Source: Phylloscopus collybita (taxonomy: Eukaryota; Chordata; Aves; Passeriformes; Phylloscopidae). From it: a DNA stretch of 64,000 bases. The notes under the pieces are model-generated. The model had not been told where the DNA came from, made no database searches, and saw only the letters and a program-made list of their open reading frames with translations. Every line of letters begins with the position of its first letter. Within the stretch, counting starts at the first letter, position 1. The stretch is taken from NCBI GenBank assembly GCA_027886175.1, contig JAJNNQ010000026.1, forward strand, positions 15,247,501 to 15,311,500, given 5' to 3'. The translations under genes and the position numbers were made by a program. Shown here piece by piece: positions 12,615-25,899 of this stretch.

Positions 12615-13279
12615 ATTTCACCAGCTCTGTAGCATTATGTCTAATTTAGGGATCTGATTCACACTTCATAGCTAGTGCCTTGGCCCATCTGGGTCTTTGA
12701 AAATTTTCTTTTTCCACCAAAGAAATGTCCAAAATGATGCCCTAAATTCACTAATTATCAGAATTACTCTGAGACTATTGAAAAAATAAACGCTTTAAAG
12801 TAAAAAAAATTAAAAAAACCCAAAACAACAACAACAACAGAAAAGCAAAACAAAAAACCCAAATCAAACCAAAGAAAACCAAAAGGATGTTTTACTCCAT
12901 AGCTATCTGGAATGACAATACTGTCTGCTCCAAAGTGACCTTTCACTTCATTGGAAGTTCTAACCTACTTTCTCTATGAATGCTGATGGACAAGACTGGC
13001 TTTCCATTCAGATGAGAATAGGATTATCCATTAGGGGTTCCTAAGGTTCATTAAATAAAATTTTTCAGTTGTGTCTGTTCACTAGATTTGGTTAAATAAA
13101 TAAAGATGAATAAGCAGCTCTTTCTTCATCTTATGAGGTGGTTCTATAAAGTTTTTTTTCAATAGACTTAAAAAATTGGTACCAAAAGGATACATCATAA
13201 GTGAATAAAGTAAACAGAAACTCATCTGTGTAGGACGCTAGCAAATAGGCATATTTCCTTTAAATTATGCAGATGCATT
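11668..13279. other. AT-rich DNA with homopolymer tracts, no gene seen
   Basis: Contains a T run of about 28 bases at 12586-12613 and an A/CAA-rich tract at 12795-12882 (including five CAA-type units). The two are oppositely oriented poly-T and A-rich tracts about 200 bases apart. No retrotransposed body is recognisable between them. Confidence 0.5.
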
Positions 13280-13903
13280 TCCGTCGTCCTATTGTGAGAT
13301 ACATCACATCCCACCCTGGCAGTGGGGGCAGGGCAGGCAGTTTTGCTGTCTGGATAAACAGAGACACAGAGACAGGAAGGTGGCTAGCTTCACCCGATTC
13401 TCTGGGAGGAAGACTAGACCCCTTCTTGTCCATTGGACCCTTCTCACCACCACTGGACCCTTTCCTACCACCACTGGATTCCTTTTACCACCACTGTACC
13501 TTTTCCCCCCCACCACTGGATCCCTTTTACCATCACTGGACCCGTTGTTCTACAGGATCATCTCTACTCCAGCAGAATCACATCTGCCACTTCAGAAAGA
13601 CTTACTTTTGGACTGCTTCCAACACCCTGACCCACAGGGTGTCAGGTTGTAGTTCTGACTCTGTCAGGGTTTTCCAAAATTGTTGTTTGTTTGTTTGCTC
13701 GTTTGGTTGGGTGGTTTTGTTTCCTATTACATTTGTATGGTTAATATTCTTAGTAAAGAACTGTTATTCCTATCCCCAAAATCTTTGCCTGAGAGCCCTT
13801 GATTGCAAAATTATAGCTTGGCGTGGGGTGAGGGGTTTACATTCTCCATTCTAAGGGAAACCCCAGTTTCCCTGGCAGAAACCTGTCTTTCCAAACCAAG
13901 ACA
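13280..13903 (+). mobile_element. LTR fragment, same family as 33399-34137, with expanded internal repeat
   Basis: From about 13290 this aligns by eye with the complete LTR at 33399-34137. Shared landmarks are the GAGACAC..GAAGG..CTTCACCC block, the 'acaggatcatctctactcc' block, the 'ttttggactgcttccaaca' block, the 'gggtgtcaggttgtag' block, a GTTTGTTTG tract, 'agtaaagaactgttattcct' and the terminus CCAAGACA at 13896-13903. The 5' part is missing or too diverged to see. The 195-codon frame starting at 13267 reads through the repeat and is not a gene. Orientation is inferred from the AGTAAA-like poly(A) signal near 13753 and from the complete copy. Confidence 0.85.
13430..13548 (+). repeat. 20-22 bp minisatellite inside LTR, six units
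   Basis: ACTGGA-type cores (first ATTGGA, fourth ACTGTA) start at 13432, 13452, 13473, 13493, 13515 and 13535, each followed by CCCTTTT-type and ACCACC-type segments. The related LTR at 33.4 kb has only two such cores (33756 and 33777), so this copy or its source has been expanded by tandem duplication. The threonine/proline/histidine-rich peptides read across it are by-products. Confidence 0.9.
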
Positions 13904-16900
13904 TTTCAATTTTACTAACTGTTATGAATTACTTGCTTCTTCTTTAAACTACTTATTTTCTATTTCATAGAGTTGTTTGGTTTGGTTGGGTTTTTTTATT
14001 TATTTGCTTGGTTTTGCTTTTTTTCCCCCCAGGATTTCAGCAATGTGTTAATTATAATCTGAAATGCAAAATACTTATATGTGGCAGAATTTCACTGTGG
14101 TATTAATTAAAATGTTCTAAATTATGGATAAAGCTCCGACACTCCTGGATCCTCTTATTTGTGTTAATCAGCACCTTCAAGCCTAGATAGGTTTTTCTCC
14201 TGCCAAAGATCAGATGTGTAAACAACTCTTTTAAGTTTTATTTCAAGCTGTACCATGTCATTTTGGATATTTCTGAAGACTGATTTTTAAATGATCCACA
14301 GTTCAGCATGTCAGATTTTTGTGGCACAAGAAAATCTAGCTACAGGTTTCATAGCCTTAAAAATAGGATAGTTAATTGGACTGTTTCTCCAACTGACTTC
14401 TTTTAATGTTTCCAATTAACATCTGATTTTGTTTTTCTTCACAGAATAAAGGAATTAGAGGAAGCAGGAGGGATCTAATCTGGTTTTATTTAAGATACGC
14501 AGGCCAAATATTGAGTTGCTACCAACAATCATCTTTGCAGTGAACTCTGATGCATTTCCAGTTCAAACCCAGATTTTCAACTTTATGTGCTTTTGTAAAC
14601 TAATGTTTATGTTCCTGTGTGCTGCAGGAACAGCACAGAGATTTTTCCATCCAGGTCCCACAACTTAAATGCATCCTTCTCAGCAGAACTGGAAAGCATT
14701 TGGTATTTAAAATCATAAAAATACAGTATATGAAAAAAAATAAATTAAGAACCTTGATTATTAATACCAAATTATCAGTTGCCTACAAATAATTAGCACA
14801 GCTAATGAACAGATCATAACCAAATAGACAAGCAGGGTAGGTCTTTTACTTTCTCAGTGTGGAGGCCATGTAGTGAAGAGAAACCTAACACCTACAGCTT
14901 TACATCTTCAATTCTCTTTGTTCTCTGCAGCTCTGCTGCAGCACCGGCTTCAAATCTATTTCTGGCATCTCACAACAGTTTATCTGTTTTTCTCCATTAT
15001 AGTGAGTCTTACTGAGAAGTTTCAGAGGATCCATAGGTGAACTGGCCTAAGAAAATTAGTGATTTCATTGACATGGCAGCAAAGTGAAAGATAAACTCAT
15101 GATAGCTCTGACTAATCTGTCCTTTACAGGAGAAAACTGTTACGAAAGTACAACAAAATATTTTATGCCTATTAATTCTTATTAATAGGTGAATTTCTAC
15201 TTTTTGCAGAGCCAGTAGAGCACTAGACACATTTTTTCTGTTGCTTGGTAAGGCAAATGTCATAATCACAAGTATTGATCCTTCCTCCTCTCACTCCCTT
15301 TGACCTTCATTGCAGAGCACAATATCATATGCCAAAGAATATCCCTTTGTTCAATTATGGCCAGCTGTCCAAGTTGCATTCATTCCAAAATTCTCACCCC
15401 CTGCCTACTTAGTTTTGGGCTGGGAAGGGAGAAAAAATAAAATACTTGATGTTGTGCAAGAATAATTCAGCAAAATACAAAACGAATCATCCTATCAACA
15501 CCAATTTAGCCACAAATACAAAGCACAGCAATGTATGGGCTTCTATGAAAAAGGTGTCTCAATCCAAGCCAATCCCAGTACATTAGAGCTTTAGCAAAGC
15601 CATATAGGAACAAGTGCTGACTATATGCTCATCCACAAATGGAAATCTTACTTGTAGCACTGAGAAGAAAAAAACATTTGTTTTACCCATTTTAACAAGA
15701 AGACATATTCAAAGTTTCCATTTGCAGTTTAATTTTATCTAATGCATCATCTTGCAGGAAAATTTCTTGATTTCTTGATCTTTGCAGGTAAATATTTTTC
15801 AGGAACAAATTGTACCATATTGAATAAATGTCATGCTCTTTTAAATGTTATGGAAATGTATTAAAATCATATAAATCAGGAAAAAAAATATATAGCTTCA
15901 ATAAATGTAGAAATTATGTTCTGGTTATAGAAATAGAAATAAATGCTTCATTACACAAATAACCTTAAACTTGGACCATGATGGATACTGTAATTAATTA
16001 AACAGTAAGTTGAAGTAATATATTGCATTGGAAATGGAAACATTTAGATGAAAAGGTCGGAAATGGATTGGGTAATAGGTAATGTAGTCCATCTTTTGAA
16101 AGCACAACAATTAAAAGGACTCATTCAGACAGATGAGGTTGTTGTGAAGAATTTAGCATTTATATACATATCAGTATAAATTTTTAAATGGGTTTTTGTT
16201 TTGATTTGTTTCAGTGACTTGAATGGTATTACTTAGACAAGCATGTAGGTGTATTTCTTGCAGAAAAAATTCTTAAAATTTGCCAAGTACCTTGTACACC
16301 TTAATGCTCTAAAATTTACAGGTAAAATTTGTGGTTCAACTTACTGAGAACATTTGTGGGTTCTTCTTTGTTCCTCCTCAGGGCATTGAAGCACCTTAAC
16401 CCCCTCTTAAAAAATTCACCAAGCAAGTGTGGAAGTACAGAAGGTAAAGGAAGGACTTGACAAACATGTGGAAGAAATGGAGTCAACCTAAGTGAACAGC
16501 AATTTAATGGAAGTAAAAAAAAAGTATCTACTCATATAGGAAAAAGAATTAAGGGTCATATAGGTGAAATGATGATGTGTTTTAGAGAGGGGAAAAAGAG
16601 GAGGATTGGATAAAAAAATACTGTCACCAGTGCAATATTATTACAAAAAAGAGGTCTTATATTTGCCAAGGAAAAACAACAAAGTAGTAAGTAGGTTGAG
16701 GAAATAACACTGGTCATGTTACAAAAATTATTTTTGGAAAGTGTTATTAGTTCCTACTATGTCAGTAATAGAATTTGAAATCCTAATGGAAAATACCATT
16801 TGAATGACAAGAGACATTCTGTTGTTTGGGGGAATTACATTTTTTAAGTGCAATATATTTTACAATGAATGAATGAAATATTACTGGTAATTCAGCAAAA

Positions 16901-18719
16901 ATTATACAAAGTAATATTTTCTTAAAATATGTGCATGATAAGCTGAAGTTTCCTAGTGTCATTTAGCAGATACATGAAAAATATTGGTGTTATGTATTCT
17001 TCTTCGTATAAAAAGGAATTAATTGGTAGATAACTACATATATATATATATGTATGTATATTGCTGAAAACAAAAGATGATTCTTAAAGGACTAGTTATA
17101 TTGGTATTGACTGTTCTTTAGTTGCACTGACAATATGAGTGACTTACATCAAGATAAAAGTAATACCAACATGAAAAAAGAGATTAATTTCAAGGTACTG
17201 GTCTGCATCATCTTACTTTTGTTCAGTGACATCTGAAGACAGTTTCTGAGATGAAGTTAAATGATAATATATGGCAAGACAAGCAGCTAAATGGTCTCAT
17301 GCTTCTGGTCCCCTGCTAGTCATCAGCCACTGAAGATATTGATTACAAAAGAGAATGATGCATATTGCTAGGAAACCTGACAGCAGCATTTGAACACATC
17401 ATTCAGTAGTGAATAACATAGAGCTACTTGTCAAAGCAGAAAATGTTTCTGTCCACAAGGTCTCGACAATTATTATCTTTTTCATGAATTTTAAGAACAG
17501 TGACTATCTTAAAGCTCTGTCAGAAATACTTTGGTGATACAAAATATATTTAAGGATGCCAGATGTTTCTGACCACAGCAGCTTTTAAATAACATTAAGG
17601 ATTGGTTAAAGAACATTTTCAGATTTCATTATGGCACATTAATTTGTCTTTTGTAAACCAACATAAAGAAAACTACTTAGAAATGGCCTTATTTAATGTC
17701 CAGTGAGTGTTTAATCCAATTAATGTTAGTCCCTATCCTTTCCGTAATGAAATGAGTTTTGCTTTCAGTATAAGCAATACTTATTACTTTCAAAAGGTTT
17801 TTTAATACCAGTTTCTTAATTGCCATTTGCTCTTGCTATTATTATATTATCAGGAGATTTAAATAAAACAAACTGTTCTCTGCATTGTTTCACTCTCAGG
17901 CAAAAAGGAAAATATTCAAGACATAGAACGTGGCACTCAGAGCATTATAGAACTACTTGACCCTGCTTATCATCTTAACATTATTTCAGATACCATTAAA
18001 TCAGGGTAAGGTTAGCAGGTTAACAATGCATCACCATTACTTCAGTTTTCAGTGAACAGAAAAATATTGTCCAACATCTAATGGAACACTTTCTTTTCTA
18101 CTTTCAAAACATATGAAATCCATGATCACTTTGAGCATTGACTTATGTACTGCATTAAAAACAAAAAGTGAAACTAACCTCTTAGCACCCTGATGTTTTT
18201 TCAAAACCTTGTCTTTTCAAAGGAGAGAAAAGAGCTTTATTCTATTGCATGACAACTTTTTTAAAAAAATAGTCTGGCATCACACATGTTCTCATTAAAC
18301 TCCTCAAGCAGGTAAGTTGTCCATGCTTTCTGCTTTTTAAAACAGAGATGGGGGGAGAGAGAAAAAATGTTATTTGTTGAACATTCCTTTTTTTTTGTTT
18401 TTGTGATGAATATTTATCCAGCCAGAAAAAAAGAAAAAAGGTGAAAAATAGTTAGTTGTTTGAGAAATAGACATTGTGTTTCCCTTACTATAATGCAGTA
18501 TTCAGAAATTAATTAATGGAGATAAAGGAAAAAGCAAAGAAGAAAAAATGAGAAAAAAATAATAGTTTTAGGAACCCAGCAAAACTTCAAGTAATAGACA
18601 TGTTAAATAAATTAACACAGTAATTATGCAAAGTGTTTACCTCAAGTCAGTAGCTTGTTTCATTAGATCAGAATAGTCAATGACATCTTCACAACATAGT
18701 AGTCAGTCATCAACCTACT
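13904..18719. other. AT-rich DNA, no gene seen
   Basis: About 4.8 kb with no recognised repeat family or exon. A TA-rich dinucleotide tract lies at 17036-17057. A perfect CAG|GTAAGT donor-like motif occurs at about 18309 but has no convincing acceptor upstream, so it is not annotated as an exon. Confidence 0.5.
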
Positions 18720-19172
18720 GATTGTGAGGAGTCCTCCTCCTGAGGAGGAAGGAGAGGCATAGAAAACATGATGGACTGACAGCAGCCCTCATTTCCCATC
18801 CCTCTGGGCTGCTCAGGGGAGGAAGAGAATTTGAGAGTAAAATAAAAACCAGAAACAAGGGAGAGGTAGGTTGAAGGTGATTTTTAATATTTGTTTTTGT
18901 TACCCTAGTAACAAAACCTATATAGTTAACCTATTTAATCTACGTAGTAGTTCTTGTTACCCAACTCTGATTTGATTGGTAATAAATTAAACTAATTTCC
19001 CCAAGTTAAGTCTGTTTTCCTTGTGATGGCAATTGCTGAGTGATCTCTCCCAGTTCCTACCTCAGCCTATGAGATTTTCTTTGTATTTTCTCTCCTTTGT
19101 CCAGCTGAAAAGTGGAGTGATAGAGCATTTTTGGTGGACACCTTGGTGTCCAGCCAGGGTCAGCCTACACCA
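18720..19172 (+). mobile_element. LTR of an avian endogenous retrovirus, 3' part
   Basis: The order of landmarks fits a common songbird LTR type as I remember it: a GGAGG-rich segment, 'gactgacagcagccctcattt', 'gctgctcaggggagga', 'taataaattaaactaatttcccc' (AATAAA at 18981-18986), 'tgagtgatctctccc', 'tccagctgaaaagtggagtgatagagc', 'gtggacaccttggtgtccag', and a CA-ending terminus at 19172. The poly(A) signal gives plus orientation. The 5' boundary is uncertain and I found no target-site duplication. The 87-codon frame overlapping its end is not a gene. Confidence 0.7.
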
Positions 19173-22100
19173 CTGCAGTACAACTCTGTGTACAACTATA
19201 TCTATTGATAAATTACAGAAGATATTTCTGACCTCTTCTAATCATCCTCCAAATAATGCAGTGAAACCAAGTTTATTTTGCAACACATTTAGGTAAACCC
19301 TTGTGCTGTTTGAGCTAATTAAGTTCTCTGTGTTTTCTTTTATGAGAGCACTGTACCATTGTTTTTCCATGACTACTTTTTTTTTTTTTTAACATCTAGG
19401 ACATTATTTGCTTTTTCATCAAAATCAATTACTATTAATTTAATAGCTTTTATAGGCTTTGATAATTTTCTTTTTTATCAAGAGTACACACTGAGTCCCA
19501 AAAAAGGCTGTAGAACTTATCTGCCATAAATTAAAGGCATTTGAAATCAACAAATTTTCAAGTTCATTGAACTGATATAATCAGGCTATGTTTCATGGAG
19601 AATACTTTCACACCACTGAAAAAAAACCCAACAAAACAAAGGTCATTATTGATTTTAAAAGGTTCTGTGCTGCCTTCTACATCATGAAACTATGAGATTA
19701 CACTGTGAACAAATGAATATAAATATAGACATCTCTGTTACTGTTCAGGGATATAACATCACTGGTTTACTAGATGATTAGATATAAGATACAATTGCCT
19801 CTAATCTTGCAAAATATTTGAAGTGGAAGATTGTTACTTTTCACAGAAGCCTTTGGCAAAAAACAGTGATAAAAGTCAAGTCTCCATTTATCTTGTGTTA
19901 ACATTGGAAAACTGTCATTTTCATTTCAAGGAGTTAATTCACAGTAATTAACTTCTTGGAAATGTTATTGTCTTTTATTCTGGATTTCTCAGTACTAGAT
20001 TTAAGTATTGGTTTTTGAAGTTCAATGCTATGTTAGAGATGAAAAAATCAAGTGTATTGCAAAGTCTTGCACTTTGGTATCTAAGTGTGTCTGCATGTGT
20101 GGGTATGTCTTTATTTCAGAATAAGGGTATGGAAGGATGTGGACTATATTACACATCAGATGATGGCTCAGTTTCACTGCTGGTGCCTCCAACAATGAGG
20201 ACAATGACAGAATGAATTGACATTTATTCGCATTTAGCAGTTCTGTCATTTTCATGTATTTGCCTTCCAGGAATTTTTTTTCCAAATAGAAAAGCATGTA
20301 ATTTTAAAGGAGCTAATTCCTCAGACATTTCATTCTTTAAGATTCCTCCCCCCTCCCCCCAATCTATAAAGTGTCCTTCCACCCTTTACATTAATATGTG
20401 TTTTCCCTGCAGAAAAATCAAATAATTTTCAATTGTTATGGGATCTGTGAAAGAATGCTAAAATGCTGTTAGGGACGGATTACACTGTCCCTAAAGACCT
20501 TGTGAAATGAAAGTGTAACATTATGGGAAACAGGATAAGTGACAGATTGTGATAATCAAGATTTACTTACTTAAAAAGATTTTATTCAGAAAAAGTTGCG
20601 TACACATAATCAAGTGTAGGTTTAAGTTTTGCACTGTGAGTGAAGAACTATTACTGGAATTCTATGTAGAATTACTGTAATAGACATGATTTGTTCCAAG
20701 GCATTCTGTTTTCAACCCCAGTGGGCACCTAGAAAGTTCATGTAATCATGTGAAGTAATAAATAAAATGCATTGCTATGTTGCATGGCTCAACTAATGCC
20801 ATGACAATCAACAAGACCATGAAAGCTGTGTCTTAAAAATTTTTACACAACTGGAAAACATTTTGCTTTTTTCTCATTTTTAAGCTCTGTTATCCATAAC
20901 TCTGCACTCACTCTATAAAGACAAACTGAAGCTCTAACCTACTTATTTGATTGAAGAGGTAACAGCTTTTAGTGAAAATAGCTAACATTGTCAGGATTTG
21001 ATGTAATTTTGATAGATAGGACGTGGAGAAAGTAGCAGAAGGTAGAAAATGAAAAAAGTAGCAGTGGAGCATTATTATATTTATGACACAGAAAGCCAGT
21101 GTGCTTTGAAATTTTTAATCTCAATATTTAGCTATCTTACTGGAAGCTCAAGTTATTCTATGTGTCAGTTAATACTGCATAATAAATATTAACTGAATTG
21201 GTGGAGAAAGAATTATACTCAAGGGCATTCCACAGTATCAATTCATTGTAGTTTCTTTAGAAATAGAGATTAAAGTCATGAGGATTAGATAAATTTTTGA
21301 GGGATGAAATATGACTTTCTGATTAATTTTAACTTTTTAGACAAACAATAGTGTTGAAAAACTTTGTTTAGGGCAAATGAAACTCTGCAAAGATAAATTG
21401 TGCTCATTTTTCTCTTGAGGTTCTCAGGGTAGATATTTGACATTATGTAATGAGGTCTGTATACTGTCCAGGTATTAGAGTTACTGGACCTTTTTAGACC
21501 TAAAAGAAAAAGAAGCCCTGAGGCTCCCACTTCTAATCTTAACAGGAATTCCAGTTAGTAGAGGTAAGGGGAAAACACAGTTTCGAAAGAAATAGATCCT
21601 TCTCTTCTGAAGTGACACAACTGAGCAATCAGAGTCAACACTTGAATGAAACTCCTGTAGGCAAAAAGATGAAGCTCTGGAAGAAGCACTAATGTTTCTC
21701 AATTACACTTCTGCAAAGGCCATCCAGTGGAAGTGGATTGCAGAATAATACAGAGTGAACCTGCTAACTGGAAATATTTCATCCTTCTCTGTATGGGCCA
21801 ATGCCAGTGTTTAGATCTAATGGTAACTTACCTAAAATAAGATAATTTTTCTTATTTTTGTACAATATGTTTGTTCCCTTGGATGCTAACTTAAAGTAGT
21901 GAAGGGGAAATTCTTGACTCAAATTGTGTGTCTATTCATATCAAGAATTCAAAAACCTTTTAATAGCTCAAAATCAAGTGCTTTTCCATTGGATTTAGAA
22001 CAAAAGCCATTTTCACACTTTGAGAATGAAGATAGAGTCATCTTCCTCCCAGAGGTATCTTTTTCAAATTACAAACACATGAAACAAGAACAGAGACATG

Positions 22101-23938
22101 ACAGGGGAGATTTGGCTGATTATGTTTACCTGCGCAAATTTAGTGATTAATAATAGATTGGAATGCTTTGACTTTATTACTTTTGCTCTCTCAAATGAAA
22201 TTAGACTCACAGCATAAAGAAAGAAGCAGTGTCTTTTAACTTCAGCACAAATTGTTTGCAGATATTGTTCACAAAATAACCAGAGAGAATAAAATCAAAT
22301 TTAGATGAAGGACAGATGCATTAATAGAAGCTCTGAATTTCTCCAAATTTTGCTGAAACATCTGCATAAGCCTAAGAAGAAATATATCCCTCCTGTTCCT
22401 GTGCAGGCTACTTGGCATAGCAGAAAACCCTCTGAGCTCCTCAGCCTTGCACTTCAGTCCCTAATGAGTAGCAGTGTGATGCCTCTGCAAAAGCCAGAGC
22501 AGCATGAATTTTGAACTAGCTGAGCCAGTGTCTGAGCTTATTTGAGCTCTGAGATTGCTGTGAGAACAACCAGCAAAGCCTGCAGATACCATGGCTACCA
22601 GCAGACAGTCAGCAGGTATAATTGGCTACTGTGAACTGTAGAGGTTTATATGTTACCTCATGTCAGTACAATATAGAATAAGCTCCAGGATTCTAGCTGT
22701 ATTAATTAGAAGGGGAAGGAAAATTCTAGCTGCTTCTAGATACATACAGTAGACCCTTCTCCCCCCTTGCAGGTGAAGTAATATATGCTAAAGTATTAGA
22801 CCCTTTTCACAGGGATGACATTTAAATGAAGAAGACTATATTTAATATGAGAAAGCAAGGCCTAAACCACAATCACCAACATGCTCTGAAAAAAAAATTA
22901 TCCTTGTCGTCTCAGTCCTGTTTTAAAATAAGAAATACTGAAAATGCTCCTTCTAAGTTTTTCTTTTCAGTCCTTCATATATATATTTTTCAGTTTCAAA
23001 CCATTGCTAAAACTTTATTTCCATCACCCTCAAAAAAGAAAAAAAAAGAAAAAAAAAAATCAAGTAAATCAAGCTTTCCTCCCCACCCCCCACCCCCAAC
23101 TTATTTGGGGTTTTTATTAATTTTGGATTTTCTGTTGCAGTGGTACTTATTTATAAAAAAAAAAAAAATAGACAAAACTTACCTTACACTGGTATTATGC
23201 TTTTATCTGAGCTTTTTGTTTTCCTTTTACTTCATCTTTGTAGCTAGTTTCTCTTATTTTTCACAATTTTTATTTGAAGTTGTTCTTCATATTTTTCGGT
23301 GTAGATAAATTCCTTCAGATTAAAGAGCAAACATAAAACAAATAACACTACGTCTTAGTGTATAATATACTCTAGCTACATAGATTTTACTACTAGTAGT
23401 AGTTTTAAAATTAGAAGTTGTATTCAGGTGTGAAAGTGTGTACTGGTTAAAAGTCTTAATTTGCATTTAAGAACATGTGAAAATTTTCTAGACTGCAAGT
23501 AAAAAGTATGTTTATAAATGTAAGTGAAAGCCTAAACAATGATGTGGTTATATTAAAGATCTTGGAAACTTCAACAACAGCCAGAATTTTTATATGAAAC
23601 CAATAATTTTTATATCAGATGTTAAAAAAACTCAAAAAAAATATTAATGTGTTTGTCATTAATTGCTTAGGTTTTCTTAATTCAAAATTTGTGACAAGGA
23701 GCAGTAAGATAAATGTGCTTTTATTTTTTCTCATATATCAAATTGATGGCAGTATTCTTGCCTAAATAGTCTTAAAATATCCAGCTATCAAATTACTAAT
23801 AACAATATTTATGTTTTGTAAAAACTATCTGTATCTACCATTACAGGAATTATTTAATATATACTGATCTTGAATTCTAATGCAACCCTGTCTCCATGAA
23901 AAACTAACCTGAGAATTACTTAATATTTCTTGAGACAA
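19173..23938. other. AT-rich DNA with A/T runs, no gene seen
   Basis: Nothing recognised over about 4.8 kb apart from A-rich and C-rich runs at 23030-23100 and an A run at 23153-23168. The 160-codon frame at 22826-23308 is lysine/serine/phenylalanine-rich and runs through these tracts, so it is not called. A pyrimidine-rich acceptor-like motif lies at 22405, without a clear matching exon. Confidence 0.5.
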
Positions 23939-24062
23939 TAAAATATAGTATAATATATAGTATAGTATAGTATAGTATAGTATACTATAATATAATATAA
24001 TATATTATACAAATCTGCACTATATATGATTAATATACTATACTATATTACACTATACTATA
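23939..24062. repeat. (TATAG)n-type AT satellite with inverted partner
   Basis: A tandem ATAGT/TATAG array at about 23950-23985 is followed by TATAATA repeats. After a spacer, the complementary series TATACTATAC and ACTATACTAT appears at about 24034-24062. The two halves can pair as a long AT-only hairpin or cruciform. Such sequences arise by slippage and are often length-variable. Confidence 0.8.
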
Positions 24063-25009
24063 TTTGATATAAAACAATTTATATAAATATATAAAGTTCA
24101 TTTTTGTGCAGTCATAAAATTTAAAAGCTATAATTAAAACTCATAATCAAAATTAGTCTCAGCATTTCTCCTTTCTCTTGCCTGGAAGTGTGATCCTTGG
24201 GGAAAAAATGGTGGACCATTTTTAATACCAATACATCTGGGAAAGCAAAATTTCCATTCTGTAACAAAATTATTCTATTTTACTTTAACTCTATTTGGAT
24301 AAACTGCAACTCAGAATCTTTCTGCAGAACAAGTTGATAAATTATTTAAAACCTAAATTCCCATTGTTTGAACATCTTTTTAAGGATAAAAATCAACATT
24401 CTTGCTGAGTACTTTTCTCTCTGATAAGAAGAAAAAATATAAAAAAGAGAAAATATACATGGACGCCACTTATTCTTCAGAGAATGGCTCTTAAGAGAAA
24501 TACACCCTGAGAACTCTTTACTTTTGTGTATTTATACAGCATTGTTTTATATTCTTTTGAAATTGTTGACGTTTGTCCTCTGAAGTCTTACTTTGATTAG
24601 CAGTCTTTTGGTTTATGGTTCCCTCTGCAATAAAAAATCATGGGAAATTAAAAAAAAACCCCAGGGTTAAGTTCAGAAGGTTAAAAATCCTTTCTACGTT
24701 TGTCTTATAACCTTTATTCCTTGTCACAACTCTGCAGAGTGTTGGTCTGTTTGCACCAGAAGACACTTGTTTTTAACAACCTCCTCCCATGGGTTTGTCA
24801 GTCTCTCATATTCAGTGTTTTAGAAGAAGAAGGTTTTCATTTACTGTAAAGCTTTTTATAGTACAGGATAATTCAAATTTTATTAAAAATACAGTGAATT
24901 CAAACACTTTAGAATAGTGTATCTCCCAAAGGGACAGTAAGTGAGTTCTATGGTGTTCTAACACTGCTAAATGTTATTACAGTGCAACCATTGAACTAAT
25001 AGTTTGCAA
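24063..25009. other. AT-rich DNA, no gene seen
   Basis: Nothing recognised up to the start of the CR1. Confidence 0.5.
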
Positions 25010-25408
25010 TCCAGGTGAGCACCTTACCAGAGTGGTGCTGTTGACACACCTGAGGGACAGGATGCCATCCAGAGGTACCTGGACAATCTCAAGAAATAGC
25101 CAATGAAGTTTAATATTACCAAGTTCCTGGTGCTCCACCTGGGTCAGGACAGCCCCCATTACCAACCCAAGTTGGGGGATGGACACCTGGAGACCAACTC
25201 TGCTGAGAAGGACTTGGGGATGCCCGTCAGGGAGAGGCTGGGCATGAGCTGGTAATGTGCATTTGGAGCCCAGAGAGCCAACTGTGTGCTGGGATGCATC
25301 CAAAGCAGCGTGGCAGCAGGGCCAGGGAGGGGATTCTGTCCCTCTGCTCTGGTGAGAACCCACTGCAATGCTGCATCCAGTTCTGGGGTCCCCAGCACAG
25401 AAAAGACA
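25010..25408 (+). mobile_element. CR1 LINE, 5' half of an interrupted copy (RT C-terminal region)
   Basis: Matches the C-terminal reverse-transcriptase region of CR1: a 'gctgttgacacacctgaggga' block, 'gatgccatccagaggtacctgg', 'ctggtgctccacctgggtcagg', a 'gagaaggacttggggatgcc' block, 'aactgtgtgctgggatgcatc' and 'tgcatccagttctggggtcc'. It stops at AAAAGACA where an LTR has been inserted, and resumes at 25900. Together the two halves make a copy of about 0.9 kb, 5' truncated. The three overlapping minus-strand frames of 119-128 codons here are antisense to CR1 and are not genes. Confidence 0.93.
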
Positions 25409-25899
25409 TGTATGGAAGAACAGATGAGAGATGAAGTGGAGGGCATGGTGAAGCTTGTGAATCGAGATATCTTAGCTTTGGTTGGGTACAGGCCGTGGTA
25501 TAGAACAATAACAGACATGAAAAAGAACTAGGAAAAGAACTGTGTATGTAACTATCAAGGTCTTTAAAACAATGTAATTTTGTAAAGGATGCCAAATAAT
25601 GCTAACAATTGGCTATCTGTAGTTTGGGGGAAAATTCTTAGGACTGTTTAAGGCTGTGGCATATTTTGAGCTGTAACAAGTATATAACACTGTATTGTGA
25701 GAATAATATCTGACTCCAATGACTTCAATGACTTCAATAGCTTCTACTCCTTTTTACCCTGACTTCAGCTTAGATTTCAATAAACTTTAATTTCAACTCA
25801 AACTCCAACCTATTTTTGCTGAAGCTTTGACTTGAACCTCTCCTCTTGGATTGCTTTTGCACCACTTCTTTTGAAGTCCCATCTCTCAGTCATGCGGCA
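25409..25899 (+). mobile_element. complete solo LTR nested in CR1, 491 bp
   Basis: Begins TGTATGG and ends GCGGCA, so it has the TG...CA ends of a retroviral LTR. It is flanked by the 4-base direct repeat GACA (25405-25408 and 25900-25903). Removing it and one GACA restores continuous CR1 sequence, which fixes the boundaries to the base, apart from the usual ambiguity of the duplication. A TATA-like element lies at 25681-25688 and AATAAA at 25779-25784, giving plus orientation. No internal retroviral genes are present, so it formed by LTR-LTR recombination. A 4-base duplication is usual for gammaretrovirus-like (ERV1) elements; the family assignment is inference. Confidence 0.9.

Noticed and set aside
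13267..13854. 195-codon open frame, the longest in the window
   Set aside because: It runs through an LTR fragment and its Thr/Pro/His-rich centre is the translation of a 20-22 bp minisatellite.
22826..23308. 160-codon plus-strand frame
   Set aside because: It is dominated by Lys, Ser and Phe runs from A-, C- and T-rich tracts; no domain-like pattern.
24977..25595. Three overlapping minus-strand frames of 119-128 codons
   Set aside because: They are antisense to a plus-strand CR1 and cross into the nested LTR.
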